Below, in pieces: positions 1 to 12,600 of a stretch of 64,000 nt of DNA. The stretch's first letter is position 1, and the number at the start of each line of letters is the position of its first letter. Location: the NCBI RefSeq assembly GCF_027579695.1, contig NC_083577.1, forward strand, positions 43,192,198 through 43,256,197. Direction: 5' to 3'. The notes beneath the pieces were generated by a model, which made no database searches, was not told where the DNA came from, and worked only from the letters and a program-made list of their open reading frames with translations. The DNA comes from Neoarius graeffei. Its lineage: Eukaryota; Chordata; Actinopteri; Siluriformes; Ariidae. The position numbers and the translations under genes were made by a program.

Positions 1-2009
1 TTTTCAATGAAATATAGGGTTGCCAGGATTTGTAAATTATTGCATACTGTTTTTAATTTGTTTTACACAACATCCCAAATTGGGGTTGTATATTTTTTGT
101 GTATCAAAATGTGCTGTCATTGTAAGGACTTCCTCCATTATTGTTTTAGCATGAAAACAATGATAGTGACAATAATACTGGAATTTGTGAGCAATATGCA
201 TGCAGATTTGTCATGTTGGGGGTGAGGGTTAAATATGGTGCGTGTGCTGCGTATACACTTGTAAAACTTAGAGGTTTTGTCAAATCTGGAGCTATAAAAC
301 ACATTTCAACATGGTTCAATATACTGTTTTATATAAAATAAATAGCATCCGGATCACACCAAACAATGGGCTATGAACCAAACAGTTGCAGAGTGCTATT
401 TCTGGATATCTTGGATTGTTGATAAGGTGATGGGCCAACTGGGGAGTAGTGTGGATGCCCCACTAACTCTAGACTGAGATGTGCTTTGTCTTGGCCCCCA
501 GAAGGGAAGCAGGTTAATTTAGTGCTGTATCAGGTAAAGCCAGTGATTTTTCCAGCAATGCTGTAGCTGGTCCTAAGGGAATAGTGCTGAGCTTGCCAGG
601 CAGTTGGGGGAGGTGAGAAGAAGTATAGCTTGCAAATGGCCTCCAGGCAGGAGAGGAGCCTTGGCAGGTACACCAGCACAAGTACTGATTGCATTCAAAA
701 TCCGCCTCTGGCCGCAAACCATATCAAGGAATATCTCTTGTTTGTGTGTCTTCTACGTCCATCCAATTTCCCTCATGTCAACTGTGACACAACGAACTGG
801 ACTGTTGCTGTTAAATAAGTTGGACACCTGGGATGTTTTTTTACCCATTTGTCTTTTTATTTGCTGTTGGCTTTATGTTTTATAATAGTGCCCAAAATCA
901 AACATCTTTAATTTAATACAGTGTAGCCCACTATACATAATTCATACACATTGTCTGCGTACATTAGTACATGAAATATCGATGGAGAGAGCTGAAGGCA
1001 TTTGGGGGAAACCAGGATAGGGTATGGAGGTCAGGAAGCCCCTTTGGGATAGACACGGACTTAACTAGTTGTCCTAGGCAGACAATGAACACCTGGGTCT
1101 CATGAATGCCAGTTCTTTCCTGTCGGTGTGTAGTACCTGCCCTTTATATGCTGAGCCTATTCAGCTCTACTATAATGCAACTGTTAAACATACAGATCAT
1201 TCAGTACCATACACTGAAAAAAATAGATCTAGAACGATTTCTTAAGCTTCTTCCTCTAGAATAACACTTAAAGATTCAATCTAGAACACCATAACAAATT
1301 GTTTCCCTGTCCAAGAGGGTTCCAAGGAGAACGGATTTATACAGCCAAGAACTATCAACGGAAGGTTCTGCCCTGAAACACGTTTAACATGTGTTCATAC
1401 TGAACTATTTGTGAGGTGCATAAGAAAGGTAGCAGTTGTATGTCATGTTGACATCATCGAGGGACATGCTAGTGAAATTACTCTGGTGATTAGTAGAAGA
1501 AAAAAATGTTCAAGTAGTTCAAACATAAGTGATAATAGCCAGGTTTTACTATTAGCGCCTAAAAACAAGAACTTCTTTTCTCACTTGCCACATTCAATGC
1601 CATATTAATAAGAAATTTCAATGTAGAAATCGTGACGATGAATACAGGACTCAATGTTCCAGCATGTAATACAGCTATATAACGTATTTGCATTGATATA
1701 CGGTAGATATGTGCATGGTGATGAAGCATGATGATGGTGTTGAATGAAGATGGTGATATTAGCGTGGACGTTGAAGCTTTAGAACCATTTGTATTTGAAC
1801 GGAGTGTAGAGATGAGGTGGTGAGGGTTCTTGATAGACTAAAAGACTAAAGAGCTGCTGCATTAGTCTTTAAGTAGAGAGGAATTCTCACTGATGCCACT
1901 ATCAGCGAGCAGTCAAACAGCATCTTGGGTAATGTAGGAAACCACTCATCAAAAGTAAAACCAAAACATCAATATAGAATTTAATTAAAAAATGAATAAT
2001 ATATTAAAT
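1..2009. other. Intergenic, no gene seen
   Basis: AT-rich flank downstream of tbc1d4. No long or coding-like frame and no complete transposon end that I can recognise. Confidence 0.6.
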
Positions 2010-2387
2010 GGGCAGCACGGTGGTGTAGTGGTTAGCACTATTGCCTCACAACAAGAAGGTTCTGGGATCAAGCCCAGTGGCCGATGGGAGCCTTTCTGTG
2101 TGGCGTTTGCATGTTCTCCCCGTATCTGCGTGGGTTTCCTCTGGTTTCCCCCACAGTCAGAAGATATGAGGTTAGGTTAACATAGGACAGCCTTGGGCTG
2201 AAGTGCCCTTGAGCAAGGCACCTAACCCCCAACTCCTAGCCTGCCCAGGTGATGTAGCATAGCTGCCCACTGCTCTGGGTATGTGTGTGTGCTCATTGCT
2301 CATGAGTGTGTCCACTGCTTCAGATGGGTGAAATGCAGAGAGAAATTTCACTGTACTTAAGTGTACATGTGATAAAGTTGTTGTTCT
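2010..2387 (+). mobile_element. V-SINE (Mermaid-like), diverged copy
   Basis: A tRNA-like head (A box in ggtgtagtggttagcacta; B box region with ggatcaagccc) is followed by the shared core cctttctgtgtgg. The 3' tail (cactgctctgggtatgtgtg, then aaatttcactgtacttaag) is the long conserved tail of fish V-SINEs. The B box is mutated, so the copy is old. Confidence 0.85.
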
Positions 2388-4116
2388 CTTAAATCACTTG
2401 CATATCAAAAGGTGGATATCTAAAGAATTACTCAGAAAAGTGTAGCCTTCTTGCTTTACACTGTTTGATACTTGTATTTTAAAGAGATCAGTAGTATTCT
2501 AGATGCAGATTTCTTATTTTCAAATAGAAACGCTAATGCTTTTTCTTCAAATTTTTTTTTTTTTGAATATTAGAAAATCAGACCTGTGTGCTTCTCAAGC
2601 TTAAGAAGCAAGACAGAGTCTTGTTTAGGCCTTACAACACTATACTTCATCATCTAGATACCACAGGAGTGTGCTGCTAAGGGGATGTCTTTCTTTCTTT
2701 TCTTTTTTTCCCACCATTCTTGCTTGCTGCATTAGATACCAGTCTACTCTGCCACAAGCCATGCAGTGTGAATGACCTTATAAGGCAGGAGGAAAACTTC
2801 CCTCTCTCCTCCTCAGACACCAAACAGCCTCCCCAACACAGGCTGCTAGTTTCGAACTCCATTCTCATGACCGTGACCTTGATGTGGCTCTGCCCACTGA
2901 CACAGACTTACTGCTGGAAGAAGCCTGGTCCAAGACAAAGCCTGGGATTAGAAATCATTAGGGGTATAGGGGTAAAGCAGTACACAAAAAACACAAAGAA
3001 CAGATCTTATTCTTTTCCCTATGTAGAAGAAACCATAAGTGTGTGCACCATTCCTACTGAAGATCACAGAGAACAATAACGAGTCACTCCACATGTTCCT
3101 TATAAACAGGAAAAACAAAAAACCACAATCTAAATCAAAAGCACAGGTGTCTGCTGTTATGCAATCAACCATGAGTAATTTAAGATAATGCAATTTCCTC
3201 CTTTATCCTCGTAAAGAAATCTCATTTCTAAGCCACCGTGTTCCCAAGCACTTGACTGGCCTTTGACATCAGCTCCTGTGCTGTATATCTTTATGGTAGG
3301 GAGTGCAGACATGGTACCAAATAAACAGCAGTGATAAGGCTGTATAGAGGAAGTGCTGTGCACAGTAATCCTTTGCTGCCTTGCAGCATCCGTCCAGGCA
3401 TTTCCTGTCTGCAGGGAGCGCCGTCGCTCAGGAATATGCATGGAATGTGACCTTTTGTTTGGGGTAGGATATTTATTAGGATGCTGCTTGATGAATGCCG
3501 CTTTGAAAAATTTTTACTCCTCTACAGAAGAGTTTTCAAGTAGAAAAGCAAACTATACAAAGAGCTGAGCAGCACAATGTCTTGATATCTCAGGACTGGT
3601 CTAATGATTCACACTGCTCTACTTTGTGGAGGAAAATTGACTTCAGCAGTGACTTGTGACTACAGATTTTGGTGGTGCAGGGCAACATTAATAGCGGCAA
3701 AGCCTCAAATTATACTTATGCTTGAGACTATCTAGAACAATCTCGTGAATTTTTAGAGTAACTGGGTTGTTGAAAGTCAACAGAGTACTGTACAGCAGAT
3801 TGTTTTGAGCAGTGTTAGATGTACCTTTGTTCAACAATGTTCAAGGTAATCTTCACCAGAGCTGTCACATTCCAACCTAACAATATTTCAAAAGCCAAAA
3901 AGACCCAACAGTAGCCCCAAAATTCGGTCACTTGAAAAGGAAGACATTTTTCTTCCTTTTCTCAGCCTTTACACAGGAAAGAAGCATTTCACACGTATTT
4001 CTGTTGTTTACAGACATTATCCACTCCATAATCTCCCTTTCCTTCCCAAAATCTTTCCTAAACCTCTTAAAATAAAAATAGTTCTGTACATCATAGACAG
4101 TGTCTGCACGTACACT

Positions 4117-4345
4117 TTGCCTTTTTACAGAAAACTATTAGATTTAAATTTGCACTGGTCTCTAAAAGAAGAATGCCAATGTCAAAAACGTCACACCATT
4201 GTCTCGCCATGGTGGCTTGTCCCTTTTACACAGATGTTGATTCCAGCTCTGTTACTACCAATTGTTCTGGCTCAGTGGTGGAACAACACAGACTCCCCAT
4301 TCTGTATTCAGGCCCTTTACACAGAACACTGAGGCAAAAAAAGCA
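4117..4345 (+). repeat. MITE-like repeat, family shared with 38400-38640
   Basis: Contains gtcccttttacacagatgtt, ggctcagtggtggaacaaca and caaaaacgtcacacc. The reverse complement of 38400-38640 has the same ordered blocks. No coding capacity. Ends not defined. Confidence 0.6.
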
Positions 4346-4480
4346 CTACATTTCCACCTTGAACAGGCTGGATTAAAGGGGATACTAACCGTCCTGTCCT
4401 TTGCTCCTCCCACAAGCATAGGGCAACATGATTCCTGCCCTAATAGATGATTTGCAACCACATGATCAAAATGTGCTACG

Positions 4481-5307
4481 TCATGAGTGTCCGCCATGAT
4501 GGTGGATATACAAAGCAACTTGGATGGCAGCTGCTGAAAGCGTCTGTAAACAATGCTGAATTTTCTCAGTATTACCACGATTTGAACGGTTGAGTGAAGA
4601 TTCAATACAAAAATAGATATGTGTCATTTTGACCCATATTATTTTAAAAAAGTCAGTTTTCTGAAGATAAGAGACTTCTAGCAACCATCGAGTACCCAGA
4701 TATCGCATTCTATCTGGTTTGGCTGCCAAAGAATCAAGTCCAACCTTGGACGAAACATAGCCCATTTTCTGAGTGGGTGCCCAGTCTGGATTGTTCCTAT
4801 CGTATAATTTTGCTGGCGCTCCTAGAAGCAAAATGTTAATGCATGTGTTAAAATTATAACAACGACCAAATGAACCACAACAAGAGAACACTCATTTTAT
4901 AGCAAGATTCTAGCAACACGACATAAAATTCTTCCATGATATTATTGAGAAAGCTTTTGAATCTCACCGGAGATAAAATGATGACTGCAAACACGAGCCG
5001 TTTTGGTTTTAGCCTCTGTTAGATCAGCCCTGCCGATGTTGTTCAGCCGTGCTCGTCTCCTCTCCGTACTAAGCCTCAGAGTTTCCTCGCCCTCTTTCCG
5101 AATCACGGACGGAATTCTAAAAGATCGGAACGTGCCACGGTCACGAGTACTGTTGTGACCATAACCATATACAGCACAAAGATATAGCAGAGCTAAAAGA
5201 ACGCTTAAAGCAGTGGAAAAACAAAAGAGAGTCGCACACGCGTGACTATGCTTTGTACGGAATGTCGCTTGACCCCGCATTTGTATCTCCACCAACATGG
5301 CCGACAT
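4481..5307 (-). pseudogene. THAP-domain gene fragment from a transposon, two exons
   Basis: Exon 1 (to 4968) encodes a THAP-type zinc finger: HNSTRDRGTFRSFRIPSV and RVCSHHFISG, with the C-x2-H pair present. Exon 2 starts at 4821 after a ttctag acceptor and continues in frame as GAPAKLYDRNNPDWAPTQK, a sequence that follows THAP domains in fish transposon-derived proteins. The donor is G|gtgaga. The expected second zinc cysteine of CxxxxC is a tyrosine (CAVYGYGHNS), so the finger is probably dead. No catalytic domain follows. Confidence 0.65.
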
Positions 5308-6197
5308 CCAGGCTTCTATTTTGCTTTGACATCACTCGCAAGTCAAGGATGGGCCTCTGTTCGCACTTGTTGCAGTTTCCATTTTTGACCACTAGGTGCA
5401 ATAATAACTTGAGGGAAGCGAAGTGAGGCAGTAATGATATTGCCTCACAATTGTGCAACACCTAGAAAGATGAGCAAATCAATGAAACACTAGCTTAGAT
5501 CTACCCAACAGCAATAATTTTTAGAATCACCAGTCACTCAAAAGAGACAATTAATCTTTCAATGGAATTTCAAATGTAATGGGTTGTGAATGAAAACTTT
5601 ATGAAGCTTAACATTGGTAGTTAATTAACAAGTAGTTAAACATTTGGCTGTGTTTGGCTTTCCAAAAGGACCAACAAATTCAAAAATGAGTGACTGAAGG
5701 TGTCAATGTCCATAAACATTTTAATCCTGATTGAGAAAAAAAAATTCTGCACATTTCAGATCAATGAACATTTCATTGAAAATAAAAAAGGCCAGCCCAT
5801 GTTTTTCCAATCATAATTATGATTTCATGATGTTTTATAAGATCCATAGTGGAATAAACAGCTCAGTTCATGTTACATGCTTCTGAAATTAAGACTCTTG
5901 AAAGAAAAACATTAACATTCTTTGACATGTAATAGCAGCCCCAGGCCTAGTTTAAAAATGTATAGTTTTTCGTAAGAATCAACAGCACTCATTCCTTTTA
6001 GCAAAGCTCAAATCACAGCAGCTTAAAGTACTCAGGTTTTGTGAAAAAATTTGTCCTATCTGGAGATAAAGAGCAGAGCCAGTCTTGGCTATAGTCCCAA
6101 TATCCTCAGTGTATATCAGAGCTTAAGTTACTTTTAACCAGAGGTGAGATATTGATTGTTAATAACACAGTTTCATCTTAAAATGATTTCCATTCTC

Positions 6198-6203
6198 TTT
6201 ATT
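6198..6203 (-). terminator. Candidate polyadenylation signal AATAAA
   Basis: The plus strand reads TTTATT, which is AATAAA on the gene strand, 3.2 kb past the tbc1d4 stop. It is the first canonical hexamer I found downstream of the stop. Variant signals nearer the stop could also be used. Confidence 0.35.
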
Positions 6204-8758
6204 GAATATTTGCAGCAGTACCGCAATGGAGTCGCAATATATTGGGACAGACTTTCATCATCATATTATCTCTAACGTGTATAGCAATACACTTCTCCTC
6301 CACCCATGAACAAACTGTTTTTTCCATTCTTTACTTTACAGAAAATATGCGTTTTGAAAAATATTTAACATTGAGTCCTCAGATTTAATACAAAATAGTC
6401 AAAAATTCATAATGTATAAAAAGCCAGTGAATGTTTTAATAATGCGTGGGCTCTTGATTAACATACAAGTGGACAGAGACCACCAATTTTTTTTGCATTA
6501 TTCAATGGTATTTACAGAGCAACAATCATTACACACAGTGCAGATAGCACTGCAGCTCCACAAGCATGGACATGGTGGAAAAATATTCCAAGTGTAACTT
6601 GGTGTCAAGTTTAATGAAAGACAAAAGATTGTGCCCCCCCAAAAAAAAAACAACCCACAATCAAACAGAAGTTGTCATGTGCACCTTCATAAATTTTGAT
6701 TGTGATCTTTTTAGCATCAGAATTATGCAAGTTTTTCCTGCAAACACACTTCAAGTGCTATATAATTTTGCATAGTTCACTTCTTAAGCGAGCAGAAATG
6801 TGTGTACTGCCTTAAAAAAACAAAAACAAAAAAAACAGCAGTTACGCACCCCACCCATAACAGCCTTGGTTGGGTGTGTCCAACACAAGCACTACCTCCG
6901 TTTACTGTCGGTTCAGTGATGAGAGTCTTTTGACAGCCAACCTTTAACAATTTGGATAACTGACATTATGTGTCACCTGGCGAATATAAGACACTTCTGG
7001 ACACCACCTGGATCGCAACAAAAGATACAACGAGGTGCTTCTCCATTGGAATAATTTGCTATTCTCGTTGTCTTAATTTCTCCAAACGATGTAAATTATT
7101 TTTCTTATTGCATGTCTCAAGATATTTTACCACTATGGTGATGTCCATGCCAAAACAGTTTTTATAAACTGACCTGAGTGCTTACATACAAATGGAGATG
7201 ATTTCATACAGCATAAGCAAGCAACTTCTGTTCCAAGCATGCAAACAATAAAACAGAGCTGTTTTTGGCCTTTAGCCACACACAATTATCAGACCAATAT
7301 AACCCACTTAACACCTACAGTGTCTGTCTGCATTTGACACAGAATTGGAACACTGTCAAAATGTCACTGCTGGACTAGCACACCACTTTAAGACCAAACA
7401 AAAAACATATGAAAGGTATATAGATCTTGCAAGATGTGTAGATCCTGGGAGTTTTGGAAGCCTAAGACAGCAATGTGTTGATAAATGACTTGGTAAAGAC
7501 AGGAAAGCAAATAAAATAGAACCACTATCTGAACAGCAATCATCACTAAACCCCGACAGAATTTCAGCTTTCTGGAAACAAGAGTAGGAGTAAATCACCC
7601 TTTGAGAGATGACCAAAAGGAAAAAAAAGTTTTCAAAAAAAAGTAGAGCATAGTATCTGGCACACAGCCTGGAAAGCTTCTCCTTATTGTTCTGCAACTG
7701 AGAATAAATGATTGCAAGTCTGTATTAGCAAACTCATATGAAGAGCTTTAGTTAACAGAGACGTGTATAATTTTTTTGGATTCTTTTTTACATTTTGTTT
7801 CCTAGCACAGATTCTCTGCAGATTACATGTCCAGTAAAGCATATTAAAAATATCAGAGGGAAAAAAACAAACAAACAAACAAAAAACCTGCACACTGCTT
7901 CAGGCAGCCACTGCTGAAATTTACCAGCTCAAATTCAAGCATCTGAATCAATGCATCACTCTCAATATTTAATGTAAGTAATATTCATTTCTCTTAAAAT
8001 AGTATGTAATTTTGAAAACAAAACGCTACTTATCCCATCCTTTAAGGTGCAGGGAATAAGAAGCTTTACACACATTTGCTTGATTCATACTATGTGTAAT
8101 AGTAGCTCCTTACTAGAGGAGGATCTTTCCTGTGACAGACGCCATACTGAATTATTTCTTCAACAGAAGGTGCAACAACACTTTGCATAACTATAACACT
8201 TATTTAGCGTTCATTAAAAACGTGTGATATATAAAACATTCATAAGGTGTCATTAATATGCCATGTCAGGGAAGGCCTTCCAGAAAGTACTCAATAGTAG
8301 AGTTTGGATTAAAAAAAAAGGCATCCCATACATGTAGGAGGTGCTTCATGTTTGTCCTGAAACCTTTTTACAAATGAGTTTGTAGTACATGATACAACAC
8401 AAAGATCGTTTTTATAAGAAGGAAAAAAGGTTATTGGCATATCATAGGGTTTTTTTTGTTGTTGTTGTTTTTGTGGTGGTGGGGTGTTTTTCTTTTTTAT
8501 AAATTTTCATACGCCTGAAGAAATTGCACACCTGAATGGAATACTTTTAGACATTAAATGCCCTGTGCAAACAAACTTTTCACTGTGTAGCTTGCATAAC
8601 TCATGAGCATACGCTGCAGCATTGTGGTAGACAGCGTGGTAGGCTCTTCCTGTCTTCAGCAGGCCTGATTTTGCCTTGAAGCACATTCAGTAACTGATGA
8701 ACTGCCAGAGAGGTGTAGGAGTTTGGAGAGTAGGTTAAATTTGGACAGTGCTGCAAAG

Positions 8759-9004
8759 TCAGAGGAAATTCAGAGAGAGTTTCATTTCCTGCTTGAACTT
8801 TGGGTTAAGCTCTTTGAGCAGAGTGTCGATCTGATAAGCTAAATATTTTGGTTTTTGGCGGCCGATGGCGTCACTGCCGCTTTTGTTGTGTTCCTTCAGG
8901 AAAAGTTCTCCGGCAAGCTCAAAGTCACACTGCCTGCCAGTCTCAAAGCGTACGCTGACATCAAGGCAGCAATCCTCCTTACACAGCCATGAGTCATACT
9001 GCAC
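8759..9004 (-). CDS. Unidentified coding-like terminal exon
   Basis: An open frame of 81 codons ending in TGA, with varied, GC-leaning third positions that look coding rather than random in this AT-rich flank. It includes CLDVSVRFETGRQCDFELAG and ends KFKQEMKLSLNFL. A pyrimidine-rich acceptor (tttttttccaaag or the following cag) precedes the strongest part, so it may be a last exon. I do not recognise the family. It lies about 430 bp past the tbc1d4 stop on the same strand, inside the presumed 3'UTR, and I found no matching upstream exons. Alternatives: an alternative tbc1d4 3' exon, a retrogene fragment, or chance. Confidence 0.4.
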   Translation of the reverse strand: MQYDSWLCKEDCCLDVSVRFETGRQCDFELAGELFLKEHNKSGSDAIGRQKPKYLAYQIDTLLKELNPKFKQEMKLSLNFL

Positions 9005-9428
9005 TTTGGAAAAAAACTACATTCGTCTTTTTTTCAAGTGTTTTCAACACCACTGACACTAAGTCAAGGTATCTGTTCTATGCAGCAACCACGATCCCGA
9101 AACCTGAAGTGAATTTAGTACAGTGGAGTAAAGCAAGTCTGACAGGACTTTTGGGGCACTATTTTGTAGGCGCGGGTGTACAGAGAAAGTTGATGCTACC
9201 AGCAAGGCGCATTTTGCAGAAAGCTAAAAATTTGTTATACTACCTCCCCAGAATCAACTCTTGATCTTCATGGTCAGTTTGACATGTTCGTAAAGTTCAA
9301 ACCCCTTGAAAGTTATGCTAGGGACTACCAAGGAAAAATTCCACAACCCCTCAGTACTCCACCATGCATGAATGGTAAGCTACATGTCTGGTATGATGTT
9401 CAGTAAGGACACGTTTGCTAACTCAGGC

Positions 9429-9650
9429 TTATTTGTTGGCTGCTTTGGTTTTGCTGTTGCTGCTCATCTTCAGCTGGGTCATCTCCATGTCAGCTGCGTC
9501 TGCAGGGAGGCTGTTGCGCATGCGCTCAATAGTCTTCTGGTAGTTGGCCTTCTCCTGCTCCAGCGAGCGGATCATGTGCTTCATCTGGCTCTCGCGTGCC
9601 AGGAAGCTCTCTACACTGTTCTCTAGACCCTGGATTTTCACCCGTGCTGC
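9429..9650 (-). CDS. tbc1d4: tbc1d4 window exon 19: terminal coding exon and stop
   Basis: 222 bp including TAA at 9429-9431. It reads [17 protein letters not shown] to TKAANK. The coiled coil continues ([19 protein letters not shown]), followed by the short LPADA tail seen in mammals. The acceptor tttgtcag is preceded by GT-rich rather than pyrimidine-rich sequence. Confidence 0.95.
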   Translation of the reverse strand, partial: AARVKIQGLENSVESFLARESQMKHMIRSLEQEKANYQKTIERMRNSLPADAADMEMTQLKMSSNSKTKAANK

Positions 9651-12600
9651 CTGACAAACACACACACACAGACACACAGATCTTAGAACCATAGAGTATA
9701 TGCAAGTTACTATATGCCTCAATGCGCATTTTTGTAGTATCCATCAAAAGGACAGTGTGAGAGACTTTCCTGATGGCCATTAGCTACCACAGGGAGGACA
9801 GCATGAAATATCAAGATAAATGATGTATGCTTGATAGATGATTACCGGTATTGAGATTATCGGTCAGCTTTTCTTTTTCAGAAGATAAATCAAGCCTCAC
9901 TCTGTTAATGGACACTTGCTGGTTCTATTACAAATTATATTACTTACTACAAATTTGATAATTTCTATTACATTCCATTACAAATTCTCACCAACAGCAG
10001 ACTTTAGGTCTTTACAATTCACTGTCAAAGCATAAAATCCCAGCAGTGCACAAAGTTAAGAAATCTCCAGGTGCTACTCGAAGCTTGGCCAAAGCAATGA
10101 AACAAAAATAGACTACCATTTCTGCAAGTCAACATATATCTGCAAGTGTTCTCAAAAGTCTAGTTCAAGAGGAGATTCTCTGGCAGATGCTTTGACACAG
10201 ATGTTACGAGTTGTATTTTTTTTTTTTTGGTCATTTCAGAACTCCACAAGTAATGATAATGCTGCCACCTATTGGCATTTATCAAACACAACCATAGGCT
10301 GTGCATTTTTTTTTTTTTACACATCCCTAACTTTATTACATATTAAAAACCATATCCCTAAATATATTTGATAAGAACATGATAAGCATTCTGAAGAGTC
10401 TAAAAAAAAGCCATACCTGCAGTTTCTCTAGCAGATCCATATTTTGCTTCTTGAGCTGGGCATTGGTCTTTTCCAGTTTGTCCAGCCTGTCTGATTCCTC
10501 TGAAAGTGGAATGGCGTCCACCATCTCGTCCTGTAGGACGTGGTACTCCACCTCATAGGCGTGCAGTTGCTTCGAGATGTCCATCTCTAAAGCCTGCCGC
10601 ACAACATTGCACTCCAGCCATTAGTACGAGTCATCCAATGTCCGCAACAATCTAACAGAACTAATATGTAGAAACTCAAACGTGTTTAAGACAACCTGAT
10701 CCTCATGTGCTATAGGAGTAAGCTAAAACATGATGGAGAATTATGGTTGGTTCATATCATCAGCTCAGGCGTGACTAACATAACATGGGCAGTAAAAATA
10801 GGAAATGCCTGTGAATAACTGTAAAGTGCCCTGTGTAGTTCTCTATTTGTTCTGCAAACAGTCACATGATATTGTATTGCCTTTGTGACTAAACCCCATG
10901 TTGACAGGGTGTGGTTTTCTGACTTACTCTCCCACTAAAATGCACAGAAAAGTGACCTTCTATTTGTACCTCTGTGATTGTCTCTTCCATCTGGTTCTGT
11001 GTGAGGGTGGGTATGGTGGTCTTAAGGTAGTCTACAATGCTCTCAAAGCTGTCACACTCCAGTATCTCTCCCTCATGGTTGCTCAGCAAACACAGCGCCA
11101 CCTTAAAAATCACCTCTGTGCCCTGGACAAACAGCAGGTCTGCCAAACACAATGCATGTACATTCATAAAATGTGCAGAAAGAAATAAGCAAGTGACTGT
11201 AAATAAAATAAAACTAGCACCCTAATCTCTACAACTCTGTCTCGTGGTCTAAGAACTGCCCCGGAGTTAAACAGCACCATACAAACAGCAGCTGAGAACA
11301 GACTCATACCAAAGATGCGGGAGACGAAACCAAGTGGGAACTGAGAGGCGAAAAGTGTGAGGAACCAAGGCGCAGCATACAGGCTAGGGCTGATCTCATG
11401 CTCCTCCAGGTGCGAATACAGACCACGGTGGTAGTCATGCAGCAGCCGGGACAACTGGTACATCTGAATCTAGACGGACACAAAAGAGGGAGGGTCAGGA
11501 GGGTGAACTCTGATCAGGCAGAGGCACTGAGAGCTGCTTGTAGCTGTTGAATCTTCCTCTAGTTTGAAGGATTAAACATTAGCACAGCTGATGATGAATA
11601 ATCAGAGAGCAGGTAGGAGGTGGGGTTGAATGAACAACCGTTTGAAAGTTGAGAAGACACAGCTGAGAAGGAGATTTGGTGTACCTTAATGGATTACCCA
11701 GAACAGACAAATGTTTATGAGGAAATTTTTATAGAGCATTTAAAAGCTGTTTACTATAGCACACCCTCACAATATAACACTTACTACAGTCCTCGTATCA
11801 TTTCTGCATTTTAGAGATCTAATGGTTCAACTGCAGTAAATCAGTAACTTATTTCCTGTACTACTGTTTCCGCTGAATCTTAAAAAAAAAAAAACCTGTC
11901 CGGCTGCATTCTTCATGCACGTGACAAACAAATTAGGGCCTACGTATATACTATAAGCAGAAAAGGTGTGGCATTAAGGACTAAAGCAAGTTCAGTGCTC
12001 TGACCTGCAGGGAGATCATATCAGGCCTGTACTGGCGCCGGAGCCCTAAATCGTACATTAGAAATTTCAGCATGTCGAAGGCCTGCTCCTCGCTCATGTG
12101 TAGCAGCAGCACTCCAGCCACGAAGCTGATGCCCTGGCAGTAGCCCACCTCTGTGTCCAGTAGAGAGTAGGCCTTCAGCAGGTTATAGAGACACAGCTGG
12201 CCTGCACCCAGCTGTGCACTGAAGTACTGGTGTGTGGGGAATGTGCGACCTGCAGGACAGAGGAAAATAACCATGTCACTGCAGATGCAAGTCTAACTGG
12301 ACAAGCCAGGCATTTATTTTGGCTTCATTATCCACACTAAACAGAAACATCGATTTATTGATTCCATTTTAGGGAAAGAGTGCACATGATAGTCTTGTAA
12401 TTGTTTTTACTCATGCCATTTTAGAGAAGCAGTTTAGAAGCACTGAAGATTACACCATTTCCACCTTTACCACAAATACAGTACTGATGTCCACTGAAGT
12501 GACGAGACTAATGTAGCTATGAAAAACAGGAAACTACAAGTTTACCTGTCTACGAGTTTACCTGTCTAAATCCCACTCAATAATAGTAATATTTGTATAA

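Larger units (their letters stand above)
6180..9428 (-). other. tbc1d4: Probable tbc1d4 3' untranslated region
   Basis: Downstream of the tbc1d4 stop, about 3.2 kb with no recognisable transposon, bounded by the first clear AATAAA on the minus strand. I infer this is mostly 3'UTR; the length suits the family. It contains AT-rich stretches and the unexplained coding-like ORF at 8759-9004. Transcript data would be needed to fix the end. Confidence 0.4.

Noticed and set aside
9372-9626. 84-codon plus-strand ORF opposite the last tbc1d4 exon
   Set aside because: It is the antisense shadow of a clearly conserved coding exon; no independent support.
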